NCBI RefSeq assembly: GCF_007097485.1
Contig: NZ_VKDE01000004.1
Coordinates: 124,001 to 188,000 of the forward strand
Reading direction: 5' to 3'
Length of the DNA stretch: 64,000 bases
From: Carboxylicivirga sp. M1479
Lineage (GTDB): Bacteria > Bacteroidota > Bacteroidia > Bacteroidales > Marinilabiliaceae
Shown in pieces: positions 16,001 to 26,000 of this stretch. The notes under the pieces were generated by a model. The model was not told where the DNA came from, searched no databases, and saw only the letters and a list, made by a program, of their open reading frames with translations. Every line of letters starts with the position of its first letter. The stretch's first letter is position 1. A program made the translations under genes and the position numbers.

Positions 16001-18848
16001 TATTGATAATATTGAAGTAGGTGGTATTTATGATCCTACATCCAGAATCACAAATGGACAAAAGTTAACTACTTCAGTTTCATCGATAGCAAATTCTCAA
16101 GCTGAGGCTGTGGATGTTTTTTCATTTGACCTAACAGATAAGACTTCGCGATATAATGATATAACACGTATACAACAGTTAGTAATAAATAAAGGTAGCG
16201 GAAATACCATCGCGGACTGGAGTGATGCTTTGGAAGGAGCTAGGTTGTTCGGAACGGATTTGCCGGCAGAAGGAATGCAAGGGACGATCCTGAGTTCTGG
16301 AATAACCTTTACAGGAACAGACATAATTTTATTAGAGAATCAGGATGTTGCAGAAAATTATTTACTAAAAGTATGGCTGAAGTCTGATTTAAATGTTAAC
16401 GACATTTCAGATGGCGATAGTTTTGATTTTCAAGTGTCTGGGAGTGATATGGTGACAGGTCTTGGAGATGACTTTATTAAGTTAAGCAATACTCAGAGTG
16501 GCGCAATACCAATAGAAGTTGTTGCAACCGAACTTCGTTTTTCGCAACAGCCATCATCTAATGCAACAATTAATACCGTTCTTGGTCAGGCTCCTGAAGT
16601 AGCTGCCACTGATATCAATGGGAATATTGATTTAGAGCATGCTGCCAATATAGTGCTTACGAATGATGATGGGGCAAGTGGTTTTTTAGCTATGACTAAT
16701 GCAATTGCATCGCCCGTTGATGGTGTTGCCATATTTGCGGACTTGACTTTTACCGAAACAGGTACTGTTACTCTAAGTGCTACTTCAGCAAGTATTACAT
16801 CAAATATATCGGATGCTGTAACCATTAGTAATTATTGCCAACCAAGCAATAACTCTACAGATAGGTATATTACGAATGTTATTATTGAGAGTATTAACAA
16901 TGTAACGGGAGATGATGGTGGTTATGTAGAATATCTTGATCAGACTGCTAGTTTTGCCAAAGGGGAAACTTATGATGTAACTATTGGAGTTCGTAATAAT
17001 TCTGGTACTGGTTATGCAATTGTATGGGTCGACTGGAATGGTGATGATGATTTCGCTGATAGTGGAGAGGGCTTTTCAATTGGAAACACTAATCGTACAG
17101 GAACACAAGTATTGTCTGGGCAGCTAACAGTGCCTGCTAATGCAACTTCTGGTACTACAAGAATGAGAGTGCGTTTTTCACAAAGAAGTAGTACTGGCAA
17201 TCCATGCACTAATTCAAATGGAGAAATTGAAGATTACTCAATTGTAATAGCTTCCGAAGGATGGTTAGGACAGAATACGAATTGGAATGTTTCTAGCAAC
17301 TGGACAACAGGATCAGTGCCTAATGGGAGTACTGATATTTATATACCCGAACATCCTTATTTTAATGATGCCTTTCCAATAATAGATGGTGCGGCAAATA
17401 TGAATGATATAGAGATTTCTGATAATGCTTCATTAACAATACGTTCAGGTAGTTTGGTGACAATAAATGGCGACATTACTAACAATGGTGATTTAATCGT
17501 AGAAAACACCAATGCCAAACCAGCTTCCTTAATTACCAACGGTACTGTAACAGGTGATATTTCCTTTAAATGGACTTACGATAACTTACGCTGGTGGTTT
17601 ATAGGTCATCCAATAACTAATCCTGTCATGAGCAGTTATCAAGATATTAGAACTGGTCAAGGTAATGACTATGCACTTTACGATTATTTAAATGGTGGCA
17701 CGTACGATAAGTTGTCCGCTAAAGCAGATACTTATTTGTTTAGAGCTGACGATGAAATAGCAGGTTACTTGTTTAAAGTAAAAAATACAGGAGGTGAAGT
17801 CGTTCACACAGGCACGATTAATGATGATGCTGAGTATACGCGTACACTTTTAAGTGATTGGCAAATTATAGCCAATCCTTATTCATCTTATTATCAGTTG
17901 CCAATGGAGACGGGACCAACAGCTGACTTTGCGAATACTACAGGTACTGTGTATGTAACGGTTTCAACACGTAATAGCGATAAAACGTTTGAAACATACA
18001 ATACTCTTACCGGACTAAGCTCGCCCGAAGCATTTAAAGGTATTGTAGCACCTGGTCAAGGGTTTTATGTGAAAACGGCCAGTGCCGGTACCATGTCAAT
18101 GCGTGCCGCCAATAGAATTCACGATGTTAGCAAAACGTCATTGAAGACAGCACCTGCTCCAATAAAAGATGTACTTCGTATAAAGTTAAGCAATAGTGGT
18201 GGTGGAACCGATGAAGCAGTTGTAGCTTTAAGAGAAAATGGTGATACTGGTTTTTCTCGTATGGACTCAGAGCAACGTTTTGATACGAATAGCTTGTCCT
18301 ACATTTATTCACTTGTTGGAGACAAAATGGCAGTGATAAACGTATTGCCAAGTGTCAGTGAAAACTATAGTCAAGCAGTTGGTATCAGAGCCAAAGTAGG
18401 TGAGCATGTATTGCGCATTGAAGGTGTTGAATCACTAACTAATGCTTATGATCTTGTGCTTGAAGATAAGTTGACGGGGGCTGTAACGTCAATATCGGAT
18501 AGTCAATCGGTATATGAATTTACAACCGAGGCTGGTGATGTTGATGATCGCTTTGTCTTGCATTTTAACATGCCTAAAACAGAAGTTCCAACTGATATTG
18601 GCGATATAAATGAAGCGAATAGCTATGTTAATATCTATATAAAAGAACAAAATTCATTAACCATTAAGTGCGATTGGGACATCAGGCAGAAAACTGTAGG
18701 GGTTTATTCTGTTTCTGGTTCATTGGTGATGATGAAGCAGTTTGAAGGAGAAGTGTATGAAGAGCAACTTGATGTTTTACCAGGTATATACATTGTTAAA
18801 ATAAGCAGCGACAATCATTCGTATCAGGAAAAGGTATTTGTGAAGTAG
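13020..18848 (+). CDS. giant secreted T9SS protein with jelly-roll and GEVED modules (1942 aa)
   Basis: Signal peptide 1-22 (VVKAQ). Then a beta-helix-like start (to about 170) and three choice-of-anchor-J/MAM-like jelly rolls starting near residues 324, 584 and 847. Each opens with an F/W-E-D-F/W-E motif (YEDFENG, SEDFEGD, FEDWEDS) and closes with CIDEI or LIDDI-type strands. Fibronectin-III-like linkers lie between them. A GEVED domain (about 1271-1410) contains VWVDWNGDDDF and NGEIEDYSIVI. From about 1525 follows the C-terminal module shared with the genes at 10431 and 20025, then a T9SS type A sorting domain (GVYSVSGSLV, PGIYIVKI, EKVFVK). It is most likely a cell-surface adhesin; no enzyme motif is seen. 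Confidence 0.92.
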   Translation: MKCNRILLLMTLLLWGTVVKAQNPYADGTVIAAGSSINQRWSIAANSSVSTAGDFTSAADGRIGGTFTVNGNYTHSGWSSDRILSGAVVEIFGNLYATQELRVQDGATLIVHGDFYNYGGGSTRLAGNIVIAGDAYLSNTTIRSTGNVVVGGDITMSGGSSSSGDVYVLDPDATIDIPGWMGVSTGDETDFINDESGNTDLNNAVSDAGLISSVDAPGSFTYSNLAGSSADLSWTLNSDNDNVIIAMYSSDTTDKPVDGTSYSVGSTLSDGAEIIFVGSVGETDLIYTSFVEGASNYLRIWSVNASVEYSKEIKLTVKGLTSADIFYEDFENGNANSWTLGSLSGDHSWAIGSAESYLGSNSAYISEDGGNSATYDETGNGWAGLQKSITIPSGFKSAEISFYWKCVAEAGYDYGRIYENNTTISDELVSQEAWVEEVIDISGYINSDFDLGVWFYCDWTSGVDPGLCIDEIRITGSDVARPQSFAGSAVSSEQVDLLWTKSTDNDDVIIAYSSFGAVGRPESGVSYAVGDYLDGGGRVIYVGSGTSYSHIGSFSGILNYTIWSVSSNAYSSSITENVTIPVNLPYSEDFEGDVSEWNFSAVSYNNWVNGSADANSGSKSAYISFDKGVTSAYDNSEWTNTNLELDVDLRGFETAKLSFQWKADGRRDRAYGECYLDGFRISGNQEYRDASGSWNTEEINVSSYADDIRTLAFRWYNNTSGSPENPGLLIDDIKISGTIANPASFSATNSNDLLNNLEWVKNTYGDDLLIAWSEDGIFDVPEEGVEYDVGDLLPGGGTILYHGDILTFDHSPLNYGTIYYYKAWSSRNGIYSSGIEVSANTPAKVSVMFEDWEDSSDGYPEWSFSHSDINSASWLLGGNDVASSGIRSSYITADGSTAGYYENGGTYWATLSISVDLTDLHTAYLVFDWMSLGNPTYDYGSVFIGSTQVGQEYSGEGGTWSSESINLDAFLGSVQTIEFRWNSTGSAYYSPAFCIDNIEVGGIYDPTSRITNGQKLTTSVSSIANSQAEAVDVFSFDLTDKTSRYNDITRIQQLVINKGSGNTIADWSDALEGARLFGTDLPAEGMQGTILSSGITFTGTDIILLENQDVAENYLLKVWLKSDLNVNDISDGDSFDFQVSGSDMVTGLGDDFIKLSNTQSGAIPIEVVATELRFSQQPSSNATINTVLGQAPEVAATDINGNIDLEHAANIVLTNDDGASGFLAMTNAIASPVDGVAIFADLTFTETGTVTLSATSASITSNISDAVTISNYCQPSNNSTDRYITNVIIESINNVTGDDGGYVEYLDQTASFAKGETYDVTIGVRNNSGTGYAIVWVDWNGDDDFADSGEGFSIGNTNRTGTQVLSGQLTVPANATSGTTRMRVRFSQRSSTGNPCTNSNGEIEDYSIVIASEGWLGQNTNWNVSSNWTTGSVPNGSTDIYIPEHPYFNDAFPIIDGAANMNDIEISDNASLTIRSGSLVTINGDITNNGDLIVENTNAKPASLITNGTVTGDISFKWTYDNLRWWFIGHPITNPVMSSYQDIRTGQGNDYALYDYLNGGTYDKLSAKADTYLFRADDEIAGYLFKVKNTGGEVVHTGTINDDAEYTRTLLSDWQIIANPYSSYYQLPMETGPTADFANTTGTVYVTVSTRNSDKTFETYNTLTGLSSPEAFKGIVAPGQGFYVKTASAGTMSMRAANRIHDVSKTSLKTAPAPIKDVLRIKLSNSGGGTDEAVVALRENGDTGFSRMDSEQRFDTNSLSYIYSLVGDKMAVINVLPSVSENYSQAVGIRAKVGEHVLRIEGVESLTNAYDLVLEDKLTGAVTSISDSQSVYEFTTEAGDVDDRFVLHFNMPKTEVPTDIGDINEANSYVNIYIKEQNSLTIKCDWDIRQKTVGVYSVSGSLVMMKQFEGEVYEEQLDVLPGIYIVKISSDNHSYQEKVFVK

Positions 18849-18870
18849 ATAAAATCAGATATAACTAAAG

Positions 18871-18905
18871 ACGCCCGACTTTTATTAGTTGGGCGTTTTT
18901 TGTCT
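18871..18905 (+). terminator. terminator of the 1942-aa T9SS gene
   Basis: ACGCCCGAC pairs with GTTGGGCGT (two G-T pairs), 8-nt loop, then six T residues; 22 bp after the stop. Confidence 0.85.
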
Positions 18906-19040
18906 TTTTACTTTGGATATGCTTATCGAAAAAATAAAGGGACTTTATTGAGCTTTTTTACTCTCAGTTTCCTGTTTATATTCTCATTATAATGTGCAAT
19001 ACTATGCAACTTTGAGTTTCGTGGTTATAAAACCTCATGG

Positions 19041-19190
19041 CTTAATGGATCCTGATCCATGGAGGTATCAGCCAGATACTAGAAGCGTACCTGAAAGGGA
19101 TCAGCCTCGCTGGGAGCGTAGTTGAACCGATGGAGACCCAAGGTGGTATCGAAGCGAACACGAAGAAAGGACCATCAAGATGCGATGCTT
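19041..19190 (+). ncRNA. possible structured RNA of unknown class
   Basis: An island visibly richer in G and C than the surrounding intergenic DNA, without a good reading frame. CTGATCC (19052-19058) pairs perfectly with GGATCAG (19098-19104), enclosing AGGTA (19064-19068) paired with TACCT (19088-19092). Local hairpins include CGCT-GGG-AGCG and CGAT...ATCG around 19128-19151. A CCT-GAAA-GGG tetraloop on this strand favours plus-strand transcription. No promoter or T-tailed terminator for it was found, and I recognise no known family. Boundaries are approximate. Confidence 0.3.
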
Positions 19191-19216
19191 TACTATTGTT
19201 ATGCGATGAATGAGTA

Positions 19217-19246
19217 TAAAAAAGCCCGATAGTTTAGCTCGGGCTT
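19217..19246 (-). terminator. terminator of the response regulator gene
   Basis: AAGCCCGA pairs with TCGGGCTT (8 bp); read on the minus strand it is followed by six T residues, 11 bp after the regulator's stop. Confidence 0.8.
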
Positions 19247-19257
19247 AAGATTATAGT

Positions 19258-19614
19258 TTAGAGGGGTAATACTTTAATCGCTTCTTTGAACTCTTCTAAA
19301 ATAACCGGCTTTTTTAAAAATGCTTTAGCACCATAATAATTGCAAGCATCAATTGTTTCGTCTTGGGTATCTCCTGATACCACAATGACTGGTATACCCA
19401 TCCACTCTTCCTCCAAATCTTCTAATATGGTAAAACCATCTTTCTCGGGCATGTGAAGGTCAAGTAGAACTAGGTCTGGTTGCTCTGCAACAATCTTTTT
19501 CCAACCTTCATTGCCATCGCATGCCTCAACTACATCTACATCATAGTTTCTAAGCATACTTTTTAAAATTAATCTACTGTCCGGTGCATCATCAACTATC
19601 AGAATCTTCTTCAT
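19258..19614 (-). CDS. stand-alone response regulator receiver protein
   Basis: 118 aa, a CheY-type receiver with no output domain. The acidic pair D8-D9, phospho-acceptor D52 (LLDLHMPEKDG), switch S80 (VVSGD) and K102 (FLKKP) are all present, so it should be phosphorylatable. It begins MKKILIVDDAPDSR and ends right after the last helix. No kinase gene is adjacent; the nearest is at 42.3 kb. It lies alone between two giant T9SS genes and could act in phosphorelay or motility-like signalling; partner unknown. Confidence 0.93.
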   Translation of the reverse strand: MKKILIVDDAPDSRLILKSMLRNYDVDVVEACDGNEGWKKIVAEQPDLVLLDLHMPEKDGFTILEDLEEEWMGIPVIVVSGDTQDETIDACNYYGAKAFLKKPVILEEFKEAIKVLPL

Positions 19615-19969
19615 GCTTATGCTTTCTTGTTATTATCACTATTTAATAACGTATTTGATGTTTTATTGTTGTGTGTAAGTGGGTGATAATTAGTTTTATG
19701 TGAGTTTATTGTTTTGATGTAAGTTTTTGGTTGGTTCGTCATAATAAAACGGCAATTCGTCATATGTACCTGTGGTTTTATGGTATTTGAACCCTTGCAG
19801 CTTGACATTCGTTATTAATCTACATAATTGAGCTGTTTGTCAAAAAATCAAAATAATATTATGTGTCTTGATTTTAGTAACGTGCTGTTTAATAGTGGTT
19901 AATAGTGGTGGTGTGTGGATTGCTGATAACCTCCATGCGTTATATCAGTATTAGAATACGGAATAATTG
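19615..19969. other. gene-free divergent intergenic region
   Basis: This separates the minus-strand regulator from the 3278-aa gene. Short open frames here have no recognisable product. No repeat or RNA was recognised. Confidence 0.5.
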
Positions 19970-19977
19970 TAGTTTTG
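19970..19977 (+). promoter_or_regulatory. candidate -7 box for the 3278-aa gene
   Basis: TAGTTTTG fits TAnnTTTG and lies 47 bp before the ATG. No clear TTG is found at the right distance upstream, so this is tentative. Confidence 0.35.
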
Positions 19978-20024
19978 CAGATTATTATGGCTTGTAAAGT
20001 TATTTGTAAAGAAAAATTATTAGT

Positions 20025-23000
20025 ATGAAGCATATATACTCTAAGGTTTTAACTGTTGTTTATATCTTGTTTTTTTGTGGGCATTTAGCCTCAGCTCAAT
20101 CAGGTCCAGCAGGCATTGGAAATAGTGATGGAAGTAATGGGCATCCTCATAATGTACTTTGGTTAAAAGCTGCTGCATTAACAGGCCTGTCCAACAATGA
20201 CCAACTATCCACTTGGAGTGATTTATCAGGGAATGGGCATGACTTTATTCAAACAAATGGTGTCAATCAACCATTGTATAACAATACCACAGGAATAAAT
20301 GGGAATGCTGTTATTTCATTTGATGGATCAGGAGACCATTTGACAGATGATGATATGGACAGTTATTTTGATGGACTAAGTGGTTTAACAACCTTTGCCA
20401 TTATTCGCTCCAACCAAATAAATACCGACAGAGGATTTTTCGATACACGATCTCCCAATGGTAGTGATGATCAGTTTGCTATACGCTATGATTCTGGAGG
20501 TGCTTCAGGAGGTGGTGATGATGTCGTTAAAATAGGCTTGCGTGCAGGGAATTCATCTCAAATAGAAACAAGCTCAAATGTTCAATCAACCAGTGCTCAG
20601 CTTATTACCGTTTGGTGGAACTCTGGAGATCAGATTAGTATTGGTTTCGATGGAGTTACCAATGCATTGTCGTATGGTGGAAATCCTATTACAGGAACGA
20701 TTAGTGGTACTGCTGCAGGTTATGTTGGAAAAGGTCCCAAGGATGCCAGTGCTGGTTGGGATGGAGATATTGCTGAATTAATTGTTTATGGCGATAAACT
20801 TAATGCTGCTCAACGTATTGTTGTTGAAAATTATTTAGCCGAGACATATAATTTAACAATTGCTAATGACGCCTACACAAATCCCAATTACATTGGCGAT
20901 TTAACTGGAATGGGGCAAGCAAGTGGCGAAACTCTTCCTCTATCGCAAAGTGCTGGGTTTTATGTGCAGGATAATGGTGGATTAAGTGATGGAGACTTTA
21001 TATTCTTTGCGCATAATAATGTTGTGAACGATGGCCCTACAACTATTGATATGCCAAGTGGTATTGCACAAGCTTGGAAAAGAGATTGGTATGTTCAAAA
21101 GACAGGAAACTTTGATGCTAAAATTATTTTTGATTTGCCAGAAGGTATTGGTGGTCAAAACCCAGGTGATTTAGTCAATTATAAATTACTATATCGTTCT
21201 GGCACAAGCGGAGATTACTCAATTGTTACTGCAAGTGTTGTTGCTGCTGATAGCGATCAAATTGCTTTTGATGTAGCTGATGCCAATATAGCAGATGGGT
21301 ATTATACATTAGGTACCACTAATTCAACTGCTAGTCCCGTAGAGGGAATTCCTGGTTTAACATGGTATACATTGGCTTCTGGTAATTGGACTGATTCAGA
21401 TATATGGACATTAGATCCTTCCGGGTCATTACCAAATAATCCAGCTAGCGCATATCCAAACCTGTTAACTGATAATATTGTGGTTAAAACTGGTAAAACA
21501 GTCACCATGGATGTAAATAACCTGACTTGTGATAAACTTACGGTTGAGGGGCGTTTAGATATGGCGCAGGCAAGTGGACATTCATTCTCAGTTATCAATG
21601 GTAATGGTCGTATTCTTATGGCTGCAGATAATTTTCCGGCAGGTGATGCGTCTCATTTTGTAACAAAGGGTCAAGGAGAGGGAACGGTAGAGTATTATGG
21701 GGGTATTATTTCCATATCTAGTGGACTAACATTTTACGATGTTGAAATAAGTTTGGATGATAAGGCCAATAGCCTAACATTTATCAACGACCTAAATATC
21801 AATGGAAATTTATTTGTTGAACAAGGTATTTTGCAAATTAATGATGGTGATAACTTAAACCCCTTAAATATTACCGTGGATGGGAATATTTCTGTAAAAG
21901 CTGATGGAGGAATTAGTGTAGGAACGGCTGATGCATACAATAGTTCGGCTCAATCAGGTTATGGTAATTACCACAAAGGCTTCCACGTATTAACAGTCGG
22001 TGGAGATATTAGTAATTATGGAAACATCCGTTTAACGAATCAAACAGTGCCTGATTATAACAGTAGAGCAATGAATGGAGCTGCATCTCTTGTATTTACA
22101 GGTGCCCGCAATACCCGATTTGATTGTTATAACACAACCAATTTATACATGATGGTTGTTGATAAAGGTGTAGATCGAACATATGAGTTAATAACATATG
22201 CTGATAATAAGGCCTATTTTACTTTGTTTGGTGATAATGATGAAGGTTGGAATACGGGAGTAATTGATAACCCTGAAATGAGAAAAGCACTATGGGTGAA
22301 AGCCGGTACATTGACTTTTTCTGGTGCGGTATACGTTTCTTCATTAACTGAGGGAGGTCGTGATTATACGATCGGTTATCCAGCAGCTATAAAAGTGGAT
22401 GGTCCAAACGTATATGTTAGTGTTACGGCCAATGAAAATTCCGATTACAGCAACTTGTCATTTGCACCAGGAACACCAGATGGAGTAAGGACATCAAGTG
22501 GGAATACGGGCTTGTATTTATTTGGTAAGCTTCTTGTTAATAACGGAACGTTATACCAGGGAGAAGGAGAAGCAATTAACTTTAGAGATGAGGCACCGGG
22601 TGCAATTGAAGTGAATGGTGGTGTATTAAGTGTTAATCAAATTGGAATTAGTTCATCAGCTTCCCGTGGTGATTTCTCATACAAACAGACTGGCGGTTTA
22701 GTCGAAATTCGTGGTGACTATGGTCCTGATGGTGACAATGCAATGCTAAATCTGAATACCTCGGATATGTCCTTCACTATGTCTGGTGGTGAGTTGCGTG
22801 TTTTAAGAACTACTTCAAATAATCCGAACGGAATACATATTTCAAGTGCGCCTGCAAATACCAATGTTACCGGAGGTCTGGTAAAGGTGTTGGCTAACGG
22901 AAATACAAATTTTCAAATTAATACCACAGTTCCCTTTTATAATTTTGAGGTGGAACGAGCTAATGCAAGTGCCGATGTAACAATTGATCTTCAAACTGAA

Positions 23001-26000
23001 CTGACGATATTAAATGACTTAACAATAAATGCCAATACTTTTTTAGACCATAATGGTTTTGATGTATCCATTGGTCGTAATTTCTCAATTGATGCCAATG
23101 CGACTGAGGTTAGTAATAATAAAGGTTATTTGTATGATGCATCTGCAACCAATACCACAACATTTAACGGATCTGAAGATGGGGTGTTTTATATTGGTCA
23201 CCCTTTTGATGATGGGTGGGAATTATACTTGCATAATCTTGTTATTGACAAGCCAGCTGATAAAACTCTATTAATTCAATCAGATACTGAGAAAGAAGCG
23301 GCTAATGTTTCAAATGATTTTTATGCAAGACTAATACAGGTGAAAAACAATACCCAAGTAATAGGCGGAACACTTGACCAAGGGGCTCAGTCCCTTCGAC
23401 TATATGGGCCAATTGAAATTTCGTCTATTGGTAAGCTTGGGGTTTATGAACATGGTACAACGCATATTGATGCATTAATCATGTTTAAGGATGCTGATGT
23501 TAGCATCATCACAGAAAATGGTGCTGAATTAGGAAATATTAAAATGAACCCAGCACCTAAAACCGATATCATCACCCTAACAAGTGATGTTAAAATAGGT
23601 AGAATATCGTATTACCATGGGCGCATAAATTTAGGAAGCCATCGATTAACGTTGGACTACTTCCATCAACAGAGTACAACCAATAATTACTCAATAAATA
23701 AAGGTAACGCTGCCCAGGAGATGTTTTATACAGATGGTAATGCATCTGATGGAGGTTTATCACTTTATGTTGATTCATCAATAGCTGATGGTACTGTTTT
23801 AGGATTTCCTGTAGGTGTATTAGGAAAGTATACACCTGTGGAGGTAACCGTGAGTAATGTTACTTCAGCGGGTTATATTAATGTTAATCCAGTAAATAAA
23901 GCACAGCCTTCTCTTGTAGGAGGTACAAGCAATGCTTTACAATATTATTGGAATATTCAGCCATTGGATTTTACGGCTGTGCCTGATGTTACAATGGATA
24001 TGGTATATGAAGATGTTGATATTGATGGTAATGAAAATAACTATGTCGCCGGAAGGTTGGTTAATTTTAGTACATGGGAGAATACCGTAGGAACAATAAA
24101 CACAAATAATAATAAAATAAAATACAGCTCCGGAGTATTGACAGAAGGTGATTATACTGCTGCTCAGAATTCGCGAATAAATGGTTCGGTAAGAGTACTG
24201 TATGCCAGAAAAAATGGTGAGTGGCACGATTATACGACATGGTCTACTACGGCAGACGGGGCTAACCCACTTAATAATAAGAATCAATTACCAGCAGCGG
24301 GTGATATTTGTGTTGTAGGTAGCACATCGTCTAATTATGCAGTAGCAATTAGTGAAACACATGACGATTATGAGGCTATTAATATTGCTCGTTTATGCAT
24401 TTTAAGATATGCATCCGGAGAAAGTTCAACAGTCACGATTGGTCAGAATGGTTCTGATTGTAATTTTGGTGTAGTTAGTAACTTAGATCCGGATATAGTT
24501 GATCCTTATTTGACAGAGACACATGGTAGTAAGATTATTGTTTCGGGTCCAGATCTCCCATTAGGTGATTTTGGTCAATTTATGAACGCTCCGAATACAC
24601 TGTGGACTTATTCGAGAGCTTTCCCTGGAACAAACTCTGCAATTGATGATGCAGATGGTGGTAATCTCTCAAATGTGTATTATGATGGATATGAAATAGG
24701 GACTTCTATAACAGAATATCCAGTTCTTCAATTTGAATATTCTGGAAGAACTAGTGGAGCTATACAGTATATCACATTGCCTGCAATTGACATAACCGTG
24801 CATAATGATATTCGATTTTTTAAAAACATTAACCACATAAAGCTTAATTCGGCTTTAAATGCTGATGTTGTAGTTGAAGACGACTTAGTGTTTAGTAATG
24901 GCGGTGTGACAGTTGAGTTTCAGGCGGCCGGTGCTAACAAGAGTTTAACTGTAAATGGAAATATTGATTATAACTCTAGCAGTAACACAAGCATCATTGT
25001 GGAAGAGCAGAATTCTACATCGGCTAAACATATAATAAAATTAGGAGGAGATATTATTAATGTCAGTGCTAGCTCCTCAATTGAAGGATTTTACTCAGAA
25101 TCTAAGAGTTATTTAGATATTGAATTTAATGGAAATGGTAATTCAATTTGGGAAGAGTTTGTTGATGTGCCATCGATTAACCAATTGATTATAAATAAAA
25201 CTGATGGATTAGCAGAGTCTGTTGAGTTATTATCTGAAGTTACATTAGGATCTTTAGCAAATAGCGGATCGGAATTAAAACCTATACAATTAAAAAGTGG
25301 ACTTCTAATTCTAAATAAGGATAATACAAATTGGGTATTATCTAACGGAGGCGATAATTTCTCAATACCTTCTATAGCAGCACTTGAGGTAACTCAAGGT
25401 ACAGCTTCTTGCTTAGGGAATTCTGGTATATCCTTAGATGGAGCCCTTTATGTTTCTGGTGGAACAGTTGATATGAGTGGAGGTGATAACTTCATTGAAT
25501 ATTCAGCTTCTGGCAATGCATGCATTGAGGTTAGTTCGGGTGCATTAACGGTTGGTTCTCAGATAAGAAGAGGCTTAGCAACAGATGATGGCATATTAAA
25601 TTATATACAAACAGGTGGAGATGTTATTGTTGGTCAGTACAGTGCTCCAGAAGGAACCAGGGGGGTACTTGAGGTATTAGGTGTTGGTAGTAACTTCGAA
25701 CATTCAGGTGGTTTATTGCAAATCGCAAATGGACAAGCCAATGCGAGTGTTGCTTCCTTGTATCTTGAGCCGGAAAATTATTCCATAGGGTCTGGTACAA
25801 CTATTACCTTTGATCCGGTACAAACGAGTGGTGTGAATGGAATTAGCGTTTATTCATCAATACCATTAAAAAATGTGTTGCTAAAAGACGATGTTAATCT
25901 TAGTGTGAACTTGTTGACGGTGCCTCTAACAATAGAGGAGAATTTTGAAATAGAAAGTAATGCAAGCTTTGCTGCCAATGGTTTAGATTTAAATATTGGA

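Noticed and set aside
19041-19190. tmRNA, RNase P RNA, SRP RNA or 6S RNA
   Set aside because: Characteristic motifs (tRNA-like end with GGTTCGA, the GAGGAAAGTCC P-RNA core, the SRP GGAAGGAAGCA loop) are absent.
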